Source: Oxyruncus cristatus
Taxonomy: Eukaryota > Chordata > Aves > Passeriformes > Cotingidae
Direction of reading: 5' to 3'
Length of the DNA: 64,000 nucleotides
Assembly: GCA_013399855.1 (NCBI GenBank)
Contig: VXAY01002479.1
Coordinates: forward strand, 717,103 to 781,102
The translations under genes were made by a program, and so were the position numbers. Below the pieces are notes generated by a model, which was not told the origin of the DNA, searched no databases, and worked only from the letters and a program-made list of their open reading frames with translations. Positions 1 to 13,831 of the stretch are shown here, piece by piece; the stretch's first letter is position 1; every line of letters begins with the position of its first letter.

Positions 1-3000
1 CAGCAAGATTGGCTTCCACCAGAAAGGCCTCGGGATACAGAGCCTCCCTACCAGAGACACAGCCCAGAAGCAGACTTGTACTCAACCTACAAGAATATTT
101 ATATGGACAAACAACACCGTAGCTTCTTAAATCACAAAGCTTTCCTTTGCATTCCTATTCTTTTTATTATGTTTAAGGAAGCTTTCATAAGATTTCCTCT
201 GATATTCCTAAACAATGGCACATTGAACACTTTTAGCTCAAGAAGTCCTTGCTCTCACAAAGTTCCTGAGCTGCAAATGGTTGGATGTGAAGAGAGAATT
301 GCCACTGTATGTTTGTCAATTTGCTATACTCTTCTGGCATTCATGTTCAGCCACTTCTGACAACAGGGTACCAGAATCTAGAGATCATCACACAGCTGCT
401 CAAACATTCCTATGCATTCAATATTTTTCTAATTTTTATATCTACGAGGTTTTTTCTCATTCTCTTACTCTCAGAGAAGTTTGTTCTCTCTCTTGTGCAT
501 TTTCAATAATACAGTGAAGTCATGAAGAATGAAATAAAAACAATTTTGCAGAAGCCATGCACGATGATATTCACCAATCTGGATAATACACTATTGCAAG
601 CCCTGCCTATGATGCATTTCCTACCCTGTTTCTATTAGGTTTTGATAATTTAAAGTAAAACATTACTCATGTCCAGTGCTGCCATGTTTTGAAATGCCAT
701 ATGAGAATGAAATCTGATGTTTAACGAACTGTCCCTTCCTCTTATCTCGAGGATTTGATGGCTTTGCTGCTCTCTCTGTTGATCCTTTTGGCATAGTATC
801 TGTATTTAGATTAAGTCCCTGCAATGTTTCAGTGTGTTCCCTGCTATATAAATCTCATTCTTTCTGACCATGCTAGACCCATCTGTAATCTTCCTGTGTT
901 TTCATTCGTCTTCAGATCACTTCTTCCATCACAACACTATCCATGTACACCGTAAGTATTCTGCTTACTCTCCTACATCACTAAGAAAGGAAACAAGTAA
1001 GGAAGAAACTAAAGCAATCTGTGCTCCCCCACTGGTGAACTGTATTTTTATTTCCTACCTTAAATAGTCTAGTGATGTCAAAACCAGTACCTACACCAAC
1101 ATCTGACTGTTCCCCCTTCCTAGGTTTGAGGATGACAATGACAGGCAAGAGGGAGGAGAAGACTAAGTAAGCCGGGCAGAGATGGAAGAGATGAAAACAG
1201 CTGAACTTTTATAGGACAGTGGATATTCACAGTAGCACAAGTTGCACCAAGTTCCTCTAAGACAACAAGCATTGCTCAATCCACATTCTGCTGTTAAAGA
1301 GAAATCAAGGTCATCCAATATCACACAGAAGTTTTTCATCCACTCAGGATTGTAAGGAATTTTAAGGTTTTGCTTAGAAGGCCATTCCAATTTAGGGCAG
1401 TATTTACACAAGTGGAAAAAAAAAAAAAAAAGACAAAATATAAATGGTTAAAACTGGTCATTTTGAAGATGGCTAAACTCAAGCATGGGACTAAAAGCTT
1501 TCCTGCAGAAGATCCTAACCACAGAGCAAATCACTATTTGTATTCCTATTTTTGTGCCATTCACTGATTTTGGTCCTAAGTAGTAGAAAGAAATGTGCCT
1601 AGAATTTTTATTTCTCATAATCTTATGCTGCTCATAAGTAAATACAATTTGATTTTCCCCAGTATTTTCCTTCCTCTTGAGCAACAATTATTCCTGTGTT
1701 GTAAAAAATAAGAATATTCTTCACTTCAAGAAGCGAAGAAACAATATAAGTGCCTAAAGAAAAAGTTTCTTGGTGAGTAGTGAAATAAGCACAGAAAAAA
1801 TACCATCCAAATGTCTGTCTTGTACAAAACTGAAACACTGTAAGGTCATATTTTAAAATACTTACATAGATAAGAAATCTCTACATCTCTTTATGATGTA
1901 AATATTTTTTAATACATGATTTAGCAGGTAATGGACTGTGCTGATAAGCAATTGTCATTGAGACCTTAGGTCAGTCAGTTACCCACAAATTAACAGGTTA
2001 TTTCCTACCATGATGCACCATCCACTAGATACAAGAAATGTAGAATTCCATTATTATTAATTAGCACAGGTTCCCTATTACCTCCAGATAAAATAACTCT
2101 GAAAACTGTTTATACGTGGAACTTAAGTGGTTGAAAGTATTAAGCGAAAATTTATCATTTCAAAACAACAAGATCTTTAAAATATTTTGAAATCTGACAG
2201 AAGACAAATACCAGTAGTGAGTTAAAGGTGAAAGGGCATCTTGAATATAGTACAATTTGTCTCCAACATGATTTATAGACCCAGCCTGAAATATGATAGC
2301 AAAAAAAATAAGGTTTTTCATTGAGGTGCCTGAGGTCCACAAATCTCATTACTGTCATTTCTAACATTTATTTTTAAAGGACAAATAAACATTGACACAT
2401 TACACATATCCAAAATAGTCTATATAGCAGTATCTTCAAAGTACAAACTTCTCGTGTACTCATATTGCTTTAAACATAGAAAAAATATTATACAAAAAAT
2501 CATTCTTCTAAATACTGACATTTTCGTTCTGAAATAAGAAGCATTTCTTATCAAAACAAACAAAAAAAACCTCCCAACAAATAGAATTGATTTTATTGAT
2601 CAACAGTAACTTTAGGCCACAGCTCCAAGGAGTATTTTCAACTTGGTCTACAACATTTAAAATTCATGTTCTAGTTTAAAATATTACATTTGAATTTAAC
2701 TTGTCTGAGAGGAAAAAAAAAATCAAAACAACCCACACCAAATATCTTTAATAGCTGGCAAGAAGAAAAAATGTTTTAGGCCTAGAGATACGTCAGCTTC
2801 CATAATATAGTATATGTCTATCTTGTTCTGTAAAACATACCTTGCAGATGCAAACCATTTAGGGTGAGAAAGACAAATTAGTAAAGACAAGAAACATTCC
2901 TTTATTAGGTAAATGATGCCTTAAAGATATTCTAAAGTAAAGCCTTTGTGCATGTTCTAAAATGAAATGCTAAAAAGCAAGGCCAAAAATCAGAATAGAC

Positions 3001-3798
3001 GTTATAAATATGTTCAGTGATATGTCTTTATGTATAAATTCAAGTTTGAAATAGGAATGATGTTAGAAACAATAGACAAATGGATCCAATTGTCTGACAT
3101 TAAGATGGGATGTGCAAAAGTCACAAAAGGTAAAATAGTGTTCTCTAACATCCCATCTGTTTTTATGATGATTAAAATTACTATTTAACATTGATATTGG
3201 CACAGCAAAACTGGCACAGCTCACTAAGGGATTTCTGCACACGGGTAATAACCACTCTCATCCCTTCAGGTCTTTCCCTATGACTATCAAAACTGTAATG
3301 CTCTAAAGTAAATGTGCCAGCGGCACCTTTTCCACAACATTAAGAACATGGGAGACAACACACAGTCTTGTTTTATGATACTGTGGAGAGCAGCTGTGTA
3401 TCCTGTCCCTGGGAGGCAGACTGGCTAAACCATTCATAACATCCCCACAGAATGGTGCAGTTTAGCCTATTCGAATTTCCCTACCACAGATTCTGCCTTT
3501 TAATCAAGGACACAATTTGTATTCCTTTCATTCACATATGTTGAGATACAGAGAATAACCCCATGGCTTGGTTTCAGTCCCTCTAAGCTGGGTGTGAGGA
3601 ATCAACTTCTAGAAGACTTCAATTTGTATTCCTGTGGACAACGTAAGAGAAGCTCAGTGGGGCATATCATTTTTCAGTCAAAATATCAATGTGCCCAACT
3701 TCAGAATATCTCAAGTAAAATATTTTGGTCTTCCAAGCAAATAAAATTATCACACAACCAACATTTTAGTGTGTAACATTAAAAATAAAAGTACTCAC
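1..3798 (-). other. ATRNL1: Partial ATRNL1 intron downstream of the 53-nt exon
   Basis: About 3.8 kb of AT-rich intron continuing past the left end. It starts (on the minus strand) with the donor gtgagtac. I see no exon continuing the protein after TCY, no recognisable retroelement and no RNA gene. A 16-base A run lies at 1416-1431. The open frames here are short (up to 94 codons), overlap each other and show no family motif. Confidence 0.85.
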
Positions 3799-3851
3799 AG
3801 TAGCATGTTCCCCTAAGTGGATTTCCAAGATACCTATTTTCAGAGTCACAG
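3799..3851 (-). CDS. ATRNL1: ATRNL1 exon: second laminin EGF-like module, end (53 nt)
   Basis: A short 53-nt exon with a strong acceptor (T-run, ccccctgcag) and donor T|gtgagtac. The first base C completes the Leu begun in the exon at 28913-29006. The encoded CDSENRYLGNPLRGTCY and a split Tyr follow. The motif C-x-x-x-x-R-Y-x-G-N-P-x-x-x-T-C is the last loop of a laminin EGF repeat and is strongly conserved in both attractin paralogues; CDSE favours ATRNL1 over the CEVE I recall for ATRN. The exon is too short to be found by open-frame length, and the match depends on the splice junctions. The next coding exon would encode the region after ...TCYY and is not seen in positions 1-3798. A 25.1-kb intron separates it from its partner exon. 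Confidence 0.95.
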
Positions 3852-6800
3852 CTGCAGGGGGAAAAAAAAAAGACAAGACCAAACATTCCCATTAAACATT
3901 GAATAACTTTAAAACAACTGCACCTAGAATATTTATTCAAAAAGCATGGGTTTCATTACTAGTAGCACAAATGCATGCAAATAAAAAGTATTTGATCTAG
4001 TTGTTAACTAGCATGTGGTATTTCCTGGAAACACCAGAGTGACCAGGCTCTTGAATAAGGAACTCCAGTTATCTGCCTTAAGTCAGTGTCTATTGTAGGA
4101 CTTAGCACAGGCATGTATGAACAAAGGAGAGCCAGGCAGCTGGATCCAAGTACTGAATCTCTTTATCCCTGTAATCTCAGCAATAGTTTCCTCCCTCATC
4201 TGGTTTTGATCTGGCCCTCCCCAAGATAACAGCTGAGCATCCACCAGAAGGATCACTGACTTGCAGAAAGTGTTCCCAAATGTGTCCCCCTCTACCATGC
4301 ACAGCCCTGAAACACCACTAACTCTTCAAATGAAAACAAAAATAACACAATAATAACAGAGAAACAACATCAAACCAACCCAAAGTATCCCCAAAGCATA
4401 AAATATTTAATACATTTCCACAGCACCACAGAGGACCTAGAAGAGAACCAGAGCTACGTTGTCACTTCTAGAGAGGCTGTTCCTAAATTATGCAGCTGCA
4501 ACTAGACCATGGAACCAGGCTCCGGAGCCAGGAATTGTAGCCAGAACTATGGCACACTAGCACAGCAGTGTCTCAGGAACTCAGCTTCGATGAACTTCAG
4601 AGGTAACTGCTGCCCTTCATCGACCACCCAGGGCACCAGGTGAAATTTAAACTGAATACAATACCCTGATGCTGCTGACAAGACGTACACATGATAGGAG
4701 CTGAAGAAATAGCTTTCTTATTGATGAGATATATAGCTATCTTCAGAGAGATGAAATATCCTACACAAATTCAGAGTGGTCAGATTCAGTTATATAACAT
4801 TACTCTAAAAATGCCAAGTATCTTAATAGAAAATGATTAACTTGCTTTTAGTTCTCTTGGCTATTTCACGGAAGTCTCCAGCAAGATTATAGTTTTCTAT
4901 TAAATATACAGAATGATTCATTAAACAAAGAGAAAGCTAATCCCTGCCTATTAAATTTCATATAAATATTTTCCCAGAGGAAATCTGAATCATTTAATAT
5001 CTTGGACTACCTTTTCATTACTTTATTCTAAGAAACTTAATTTGCAGAAGTTTTTGGCGTTATTTTATTTGTGAGTAATATTAAAAATATCTTCCAACTT
5101 GGATGTCATATAACTTAACAAGTTGCAGACTGTACTATAATGAATGGTCTCCTCAATAGTTTCCAACTGGTGATTCTTAACGTGCTGATTTTTACTAATA
5201 AGCAATAATCCCCCTGACCCTTTGTTACAATGCCTTAAAGAAAATAATCAACAGTGGCACTAAAATGGAAAGTGGAAAAACAGATGTTCTAGATTCTGCC
5301 CTTGCCCACTCCTGATCTCACATGAGCATGAGAATTCTTTGCAGGGTCAACTATACAGAAATACAACACTATTTTAATATAATAATTTTAATAATAAATC
5401 TCCAAGAAATAGAAACAACCCTGTGCTTCAAGTGTAACTGCAGCACAGAACTTACGGTCTTGTTCACTACGACACTCCAGACCTACAATCATTTCCACAA
5501 AATTTAGAAGTGGTTCTGATCCTGAAGTAACTCTCTTGCATGTACTTGGAAAGGAGAAAATCATCTCAAGTAATAATATTGGTCTGCTTGACACAGGTTT
5601 TTTCTAAACATCACAAAACTCTAACAAAATTCTTCAAAGAACAGTTTGCTACTCAAATAGATTAGGCTTCTAAAAATAGACTAACGTCTGAAAACGTCTT
5701 TAAGGTATGGAATTCTGAAAGACAGCTAAGGGAAAAGGACCATTTTCGAATGAAGAGCTCAAAAGAATTTCCTTTTCTTGTGTGTAAGATTGTCACATAA
5801 ATGAGACAGAATATTATGTAGCAAATTACAACAACATGATAGAGAGGAATGTAACAGGAATATTTTTTCTTCTGAATTGTTTCAGAGGCAAAGTAGAATG
5901 TTAAACGCAGGCAGAATTCAGAATATGTTTGGGTTTTACACCTGAAGACAAAAAAAGAAAAAAAAGTATTAAAAATAACTCTGCATTTGGAGTCTGAGGA
6001 TGAGGCAAGAAACTTACCCTACTGCTCACTGCTCATGGCACTGATCTATGGAAGAGCAATATCCAACTCCCAGTAACAATAAGATGTACAACTTTCCACG
6101 GGGAGAAACTAAATAAATTCCACTGAGAATTCTTGGCAAGCTACAACAATCACCTGAGGTGATCTGACCCAGGGAATAATTAAATTTTTTTATTAAAAAA
6201 TCTTGAATATCTTTATGAAAAAAAGACACCTGTTTCCATATAGCTTCCCTTCTCCATTCAACTGCCCTTCTAATCAGATGAAACCATCTGCTGTGGATCA
6301 ATAATTACCAGAACGCAGAGATTTCCCAAATAACATATACCTTTTTGGTATTTTCATTTCTATTTATATCACAGAAAAACACCCAAGCATGAATACATAA
6401 AATAAAAATATCTGTAAACTCCATCTAATGCATCACAGGTTTCACAATTTACAAGAATGCACAAAAGAATGATTAATACAAAAATTACTAGGTACAAAAT
6501 ATTTTGCAAGGTACAAGTATTCATAAGTATCCATTCAAATCCAAATAATTACTAATTCCCCAACAATTATACAAGTGACCTCTAAATACCTTGAAAATAA
6601 AATGACAATGTAATTTTAGAGCCAGGCATTTCAGTTGTTTCAGCATAATGTGTGATGAAATGATAAAATATGCATAATAAAAGAGAACAGTGAATTAAAC
6701 CACAGCAAATTATGTTGATATATTATCATATATATTATATTCTCTGTGTTGGGAGCCTCATGGAAGTAATAGTACACAAGGAGGTGGTGATTTTGGGTAA

Positions 6801-9118
6801 GATGTGTCTGACCTACTGGTCCGGGAAGGCCCAATGCTGTGTGCTGGTGTTATCCAAGAGAACTTTCCAGCTTCTCAGGAGAAGATACATGGCTGTGCTT
6901 GCTCCCAAGATAAAAGGCACCATGATATGGGAGGGAAGAGGCCCCTCTCTCTGGACAGAATCTGTACAGCACACTGGTGGAAAATACATGTTAGGTCCAT
7001 CCAGTGCTGCATGCACAGTAACTGAAGTGGTGTAAGATTCACCTGCTATCTGTGCTCCTTTTATGCCATCTCATTAAAACAGCTGGTTTATTATGCCATT
7101 TGCTGCCAGGCCTTTCATGCAGAACACTTTCATAATGTATATCAGGAATAACATGAGGCGAAGTTTTTACTAGTTAGGGAAGCCTGTTTTAAACCAAATG
7201 GAAGATACTATTTAAACACTCACTTTTCAGTGGAGAGAAAAGATGAAACTAATAGGATTAAGAACATATCTAAAATTATTCACATGAGCATGTATGCTGG
7301 GTTCTGATTGAATTTAGTTTTGTCTTTTAATCCTATCCTATTTTATTAACATACCTATTGCTCTGCATTAGTCACTGATTACGGTTCCAATTACAAAATT
7401 TCCTATTCACTGAATTGCTTCCTTACAAGCTTTACTCATCGTAGTAATTTTTGTACCTTCTCCTAAAGCCAGCACACATTTGACCATATGTGAAGCATAA
7501 TACATGCATCATATCTGAGAAATGGGAGCTATACTCATTATTTTATGTGCCACAGGGCTATGATCATTTGCCTTAAGTGGTAATAATGAATGAGCAGTTC
7601 CATTCTGGAATGACTCCAAAGACACAGCTCCCATTTACAAGGACAAATGGAGGAAGGTTCCTACTAGGTTGCGTACAAGTTCTATGGTTTGTTCCAATAC
7701 AAAAGTATTCAATTCATCAAGCTCACTGACCTTTGGATGGCCTGCTATTAACACTTATTCCCCAACCTCTCTCTCAATTATCCTTTCAAAACGGAATAAT
7801 TTTCTTACACTCTCTTTTTTTTCCCCCTCTACATTTTCTGGAAGTTCAAAATAAAAGTTACTGACAAATACATGGAAAAATAATTTTTCTCATGTTTACA
7901 ACCAAGTGAGTGATAATTTCTTGCTTTCTCTTTCAACACAATAAATGTATGCAAATGAGCACATGTTTACAGTAAGATTTCCAGATCTGGATTTTTTTTT
8001 TTAACGAATGAAAGGCTCCTTTGTAAGACAGAGTTTATAAATAAACTTGTGTTGAAGCTTAGCAATGTGTATTGTCTTGTGCACTGTATCTGTATCTTGC
8101 AAACTTAAAGCTAAGGAACTGGCAGTAGGGGAACATATATGTGTTTAATTTTATTGTGCTGCTTCCTTAAGGAAGAGTATAACTTCAGGCTTCTCACCTG
8201 AAGAAAACAGTCAGTATAACACCGGCCTGGACCTACAGCTTTCTGTATAAGTGATTTGATCATGCGAAAACCTTCTTATAACAATTCATCTAACCTTTGA
8301 TAGTGAAGGCAGGATTTTCTGCAGTTCTGCTGCCACCACTAATTGGCAAATCCTTTCAATTAAAAGTGAAGCAAAACAAGAGGAATAGGGGGAAAGTAAC
8401 CTAAGTACAAATGGACTTTCCTCTAGCTGAGTTTGGTTTTAATGCCAAACTCTCAGGGAAGGCAAAAATCTATGTCAGACCGCTCTAACAGACAATATTT
8501 TTTTATTCAACTGGTTCCCTGATGAGACAGTTTTCTCTTGTTCTGGCCCAGACCAAGGCTTGTCAACTATACAAAGTTATAGTATATTAGATAATGTAGC
8601 TATTTATGACCCTTACCTCATATTTTGTCCTTGCAAATTAACAGACCACTTTCATAGTGTCTGGGGAAGAGCCATCACCTTTCTGATCTATTGCTGGTCA
8701 TAAACAGGCCTGGGATTTTTGCCCAGGTTCTCAGTGTTGCATCTACAAGAGGTTCCTGATAAATTTGGACTAATGGACTGTTTTAGCAGAGGATTCCTGC
8801 TCCCTGACTGGTGACCTGACCCAGCTTTTAGACAAATAAGAACATCTTCTAGCACTACTGCTTAACTCTGTCCCAGCCTTTACTTCTCAGGCTGTTTCTG
8901 ATCTAATCAATGGTCTTGCTGCTGCTGTTCTCCACCACTGAATTCTGCTTCTGATCTCCTTGCCCCAGTTCCTGATCTTTCACAATAGGCTTCTGGTTTT
9001 ATTCTACTTTCCTAGTACCACAGTGGTACCGAAAGTATACCCATGGTTATGTGACTGCAGCTTTTGCAGATAATTATGAGATAGCTAATGCACCTTTATT
9101 AATAATAATGTAGTAACA

Positions 9119-9166
9119 CTGAGCTCAGTATGGGTATTTACACTGAGCTCAGTATGGGTATTTACC
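9119..9166. repeat. Tandem duplication of 24 bp
   Basis: Two perfect head-to-tail copies of actgagctcagtatgggtat plus ttac. This is a recent replication-slippage product with no coding content. Confidence 0.95.
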
Positions 9167-11282
9167 CTGCTTGTTGATTACCCCTTCTTGAAAATCATGC
9201 AAGACTTCCTATTCTCAAAGTACCTTTGCAGCAACGAGAAAATAAGCTGAGGCATATTCTTAACTGCAGTCAATAACTGTAACTGGCTGTAATTCATAAC
9301 ATTTTGGAAGTGATCCCACAGAAACTGCAGATTTTTAGCTCAAGAGTGGTTACTCAGTGATGAAAGCAATAACCCAAGAACAGTTGAGGTTGGTAACTAG
9401 TCCAGAACAAGGAGTGATCGATACCTGATGCCCTGATTCCCACCTAAGTGTGGTCAAGACTTGACTTAGGCCTGTTTGGCTTCAATACCTTTTACACAGA
9501 ACTACCAAAGAACAACCACAGCACCTAACCCTCAACAACAGACATGGTCAGCAGCATCAAAGGTGAGTGACCTCACAACCAGCAGAGTTAAGCTACATCA
9601 GGCTGTGTCATGTATTGGGAGTTCAAGCATGTTTAAAAGATCCAGAAGCAGCATCATTCTTCCCCAGAAGTGCTAAGATTCAGATGCCATATTTAACATC
9701 AGCAATGTTAATGACTGGTTTGTGTTTTGCAGAGAAGAGGTTTAATTGCTAATTATTATTGGATTTTTATCCTGTGATATAATCTTTATTTTCCTGAAGT
9801 GAAATACATGAAATACACAAACTAATAATCTATAAATGTAAATATATCCCTCTTACAGTTAAGGGTCTACTTCTTCACTGTATTGACATTGTACTATGTG
9901 CTATATTGTCCCAATGCTATATACTAATACTGCAGTATGTGAAGAGATCTCTCACGTTTTTTGAGCTACAATAACATATCTTTGGTTCCAATGTAAAAAT
10001 TGGACATTTCCACTTCTCACGCTGCCAAGATCCTTCCAGTCATGAGTAACTTCAGATATGAAGAACTATCAGCCTACCTTTTAAGATAATGATAACCTAA
10101 ATGGGTAAAAGGTACTAGGATTTATGTTTCCAGTTAGGACTTTTTAATAAGGTGGGGAAATGATTTATTTGTTTTTTCTTGTAAGTGCATATAACTATGT
10201 CTTGAGACAATGTTTTTTTCTGCAGATTAATTAGTCTCCTCCTCATATAATTCATGAAAAAGGCCTAGGCCAGCAATGCCTTTTTTTTTTTTTTTTTAAA
10301 TCTAGGCTGATCTCATAAAAAAAAAAAGGTAAAATATCCTTCATAAGCAAGTTTTCAATTTCCAGACCCCTCCATGCTTTGCAAATCCTTCCTCCCTGAA
10401 AGATCCCGATTAATTACTACTATGGAGTTCTTATATACTCCTTGAATTGATGATATTTCAAATAACAATATCAATTGCAATGTAGGAGAAAATAAACTTT
10501 CCAACAGATGTCACTTCTCACATAATTTTATAATTAAGAGAAAAAAGGTTAAGAAATAAAATAAGTTTTCTAATAAACTCTAGATTCTATTTGCATCTCT
10601 TCTACGCAAGAATAAAGTAACCTATAGCCATCATTTGGAACTAGCTGAACAAAAAATTATCCTTGTTAATCTTCATGAATCAGACACGTGAATCAATGGA
10701 TTTCACATATGAAAGATTTGATGCCACTTACTCTGAACAAGAAAAATCTCATGTCCATGGCCTAACCCTTTACCTCTGGCACCCTCCTTTCTCTACAAAT
10801 GACCATATGTGATGTAAAAACTTTTATATATGTAAAAAGGTGAACTTGGAAAAGCAGACACTTTAACAGTCACTGTTCTTTTAAAGTCAGGGAGGAGAAA
10901 TACACACATTTCTTCTCTCACATTTTGACCTATATCAGACATTTCAGACATTGCTCCAGCCCTTAGAAAGTAAATGTTAGAATATCCCATAGCTCAAAAT
11001 AAGAGGCTATGTTTACACTGAACGGAACCACATCTCCAAGAAATATTAGCATAGTTTTCTCAACTATTTCTTTCCCTTTAGAAAGAAGAATTAGATAGAA
11101 GCAAGAGAAAATTAACCATCCACAGTTTATGAATATTTATCACTGCATAAATTGAAATGCACCTCCTCATAAGTTTTTAGTTTGCAAAAGTCACTTCACA
11201 AAATTTATATTTTTTTCATTCGCTTAAAAAATAGATATTGCTGAAATGAGTTAAATGTCAATACCAACAACAGAGTATTTGG

Positions 11283-11327
11283 AGAATCCCAGAATGGTTT
11301 GGGGTGGAAGGGACCTTAAAGACCACA
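11283..11327 (-). mobile_element. CR1 LINE 3' end fragment, minus strand
   Basis: The stretch agaatcccagaatggtttgg followed by ggtggaagggaccttaaaga is the reverse complement of the conserved 3' terminus of avian CR1 retroposons. Only about 45 bp are kept. It sits 18 bp to the left of a plus-strand CR1 3' fragment, so the two have their 3' ends facing outwards. It is intronic and non-coding. Confidence 0.85.
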
Positions 11328-11345
11328 TAAAATAAATATATGCCA

Positions 11346-11512
11346 GTCACTGTGCACTGGAACAGATTGCCCAGAGAGGCTGTGGAGTCTTCCTCACTGG
11401 AGATATTCCAGCACAGCCTGGATGCAATCATGTGCCATGTGCTCTGGGATGACCCTGCTTGAGGAGGTTGGACCCACTGTGATCCCTTCCAGCATTTCTG
11501 TGATTCTGTGAT
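11346..11512 (+). mobile_element. CR1 LINE 3' fragment, plus strand, 5'-truncated
   Basis: This 167-bp piece reads gtgcactggaacagattgcc, then agagaggctgtggagtctt..., gaccctgcttgaggaggttgg and ends in the CR1 terminal repeat ttctgtgattctgtgat. This is the last part of the reverse transcriptase frame plus the 3' untranslated end of a chicken-repeat-1 element, heavily 5'-truncated as usual for CR1. The downstream half is diverged from consensus, which suggests an old copy. It is intronic. Confidence 0.9.
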
Positions 11513-13751
11513 CAGCAATTCACTGCTCTGGCTTGGCAAACATCTTGGTAGTTTCCAAGGATGTCTGTATATTGTTATTTAGAAACCATTTCTCAAAAAG
11601 AGCAGGAGAGGTAGCACTTCAGCAACATTAAATATTTTAACAGGCCCTGACAGTCAGAGTAAAGGTATTGTAAATAGCTTCATCAAGTAGACCAGATGAG
11701 AAAAAATTATATAGACACACATTAAGTCCCAAGTGGTTTACTGCACTTTTATTAGTCATTACTGAACTGTAAAATTTTACCACTACTAAGTGTATTGGTA
11801 GAAAGTATGTTTAACTATTAAACAGTTTATATCTTTTTTTAAACAAAATGTGCATTTAAATATGACTATTTTATTATTGCTGAATTTAATCTATGGTCAG
11901 TCTCTGAGGGAAATTATTGCAAAGAATTACTCAATTACAACCCCGATGGAGAAAGGTTAGTAGTACAGCATCATAGAGTGCTATAGAGTTCTCACCTGTT
12001 TACCTTTGATGTTCCTTGCACTCATTTTACTTTGTTTTCAAGATTCTGGGGTGGGGTTTGTTTCTTTTTGTTACATTGGGGTTTTTTTAACAAAATCACT
12101 CTTTATATAAGACTATAATTTTGAGGCAATTTAAGGAAAAGGCAATTTCAAAAATATGTATTTGAGGATGCTATACAGACACAATAATTTTCAGAAGATA
12201 GTACAAAGACAGGCAAGTTACTTCTCTTTCTACTTCAAATTACGTATGGTAACTTTGATCATTTTCTTGTAATTTAAGACTACAATTTTTGAAAATACGG
12301 CAATTAATATTTTAAAAAATACGAGAAATTGTGAGTAAGCCAAGACAAAAATGATGATACAGAAGCAAAGCACATTTTGGAGTGGAGATTGAAGCTTAGC
12401 AATGGCCAAATGCTAGTTTATATGTGGACATTCAGGAATGCTAAATGCAAAATGAAGACAAAGGTATGAGTAAATCAGAAATGTCATGGCTTTCTCTAGG
12501 CCATCAGCTATAGAGTATTAAGGAATTTTAGAAAATAGTCATGTTATCTGAATTATTGCTCTACGTGCAACAACAACTTCTAAAGTGCTAATGACGTTAT
12601 AATAGGAACACAAAGCATAAATATCACAGAGGTTTAAGTATAATATATACTGCAAGTGGCAAGCTATCACTCTTAGGAAGCAAAAACTCTAGCTCTTACA
12701 TGACATTTTCAAGTAACTTTCAATATTCCAAGAAGACTTGTGAGTTTCTGACTAGATATTCAGATAGCACGTCCAGGATAGCTACTAACCGTAATTGTTT
12801 CCTATGGTATTGACAGAAATTATGAGTGAATCATATTTCCCTCTTGAACAACAGTTAATGGTGAGCCTCCAAAAAGTTACCACAAGGGAACCATGAGAGC
12901 ATCATTAGGAAACCAAACATGGAGGCATGGCTGTTTCCAGATTCCTAGCTTCCTTCTTGTCCTGCTGGTCTTTAATAACACATTTTTGTCCATCAGATCA
13001 TTTCAATATCTATAAAATCTATCCAATATATTGTTCTGGTAGTTCTTCTCCCAGCTAAAAGAACTTTCTTTACCCCACCCCTGCACAGCAAACTCTATAA
13101 AATTCATGCCTTATTGCCTACCACTGTTCCATTACAAACATGTCTGGACTCTTTTTAAGACCTTTGTAATATCTAGGATATCAAACCCATCTAACCTCCA
13201 CCATCTTTTATTCGAGTTTATTAAAAAAGATATCAATCCTAGAGATACAGAAACATCTATTAACAATAGAACACAGAAAAGTGTTTGGCTGGCTGGAGAA
13301 AGCATCAAAGTAAACACAAACATCCAGTTTTCCCTGGCCCCTTTCCTGTGAAGGGCTCAGATCTCCATTAGTCCATTATAGTGCATAATCTCATGAATTT
13401 CCTGGAGCAGAGATGATACTGATACTTCTTTATGAAGTGACAGATAAGTGGAAATAAATATTACTGTCTATGTTGCATCAACAATGCTATATCTGTCAAC
13501 ACTTCCAGTCTCGGCCGACCCTCTTTGAAAAGCTATCCGCCCTTTAAGAAGAATCTTGAAAGGAACGGCTGGAACAAAAAGGTAAAGCAAGTTGACTAAA
13601 ATGACACTAGACCCTCACGGCAGGGTACTGTAAAATATTTCATAACAGGAGTTTTGCTCTGTCAGTTCTGATCAGTTCAAACTATATTGGGTTTGATAGG
13701 CAGGCTGCAGAGTACTGCCATGGAAAGCAGTGCTTGCTCCTGTGTGAATAC

Positions 13752-13831
13752 AGCACAGAACAGAGCCTCTAAGTAATCCCAGTGACTTCCCAGCACAGAA
13801 CAGAGCCTTTAAGTAATCCCAATGACTTCCC
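13752..13831. repeat. Tandem duplication of 40 bp
   Basis: Two head-to-tail copies starting agcacagaacagagcct and ending atgacttccc or gtgacttccc, differing at two positions, both transitions. Non-coding, intronic. Confidence 0.93.
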
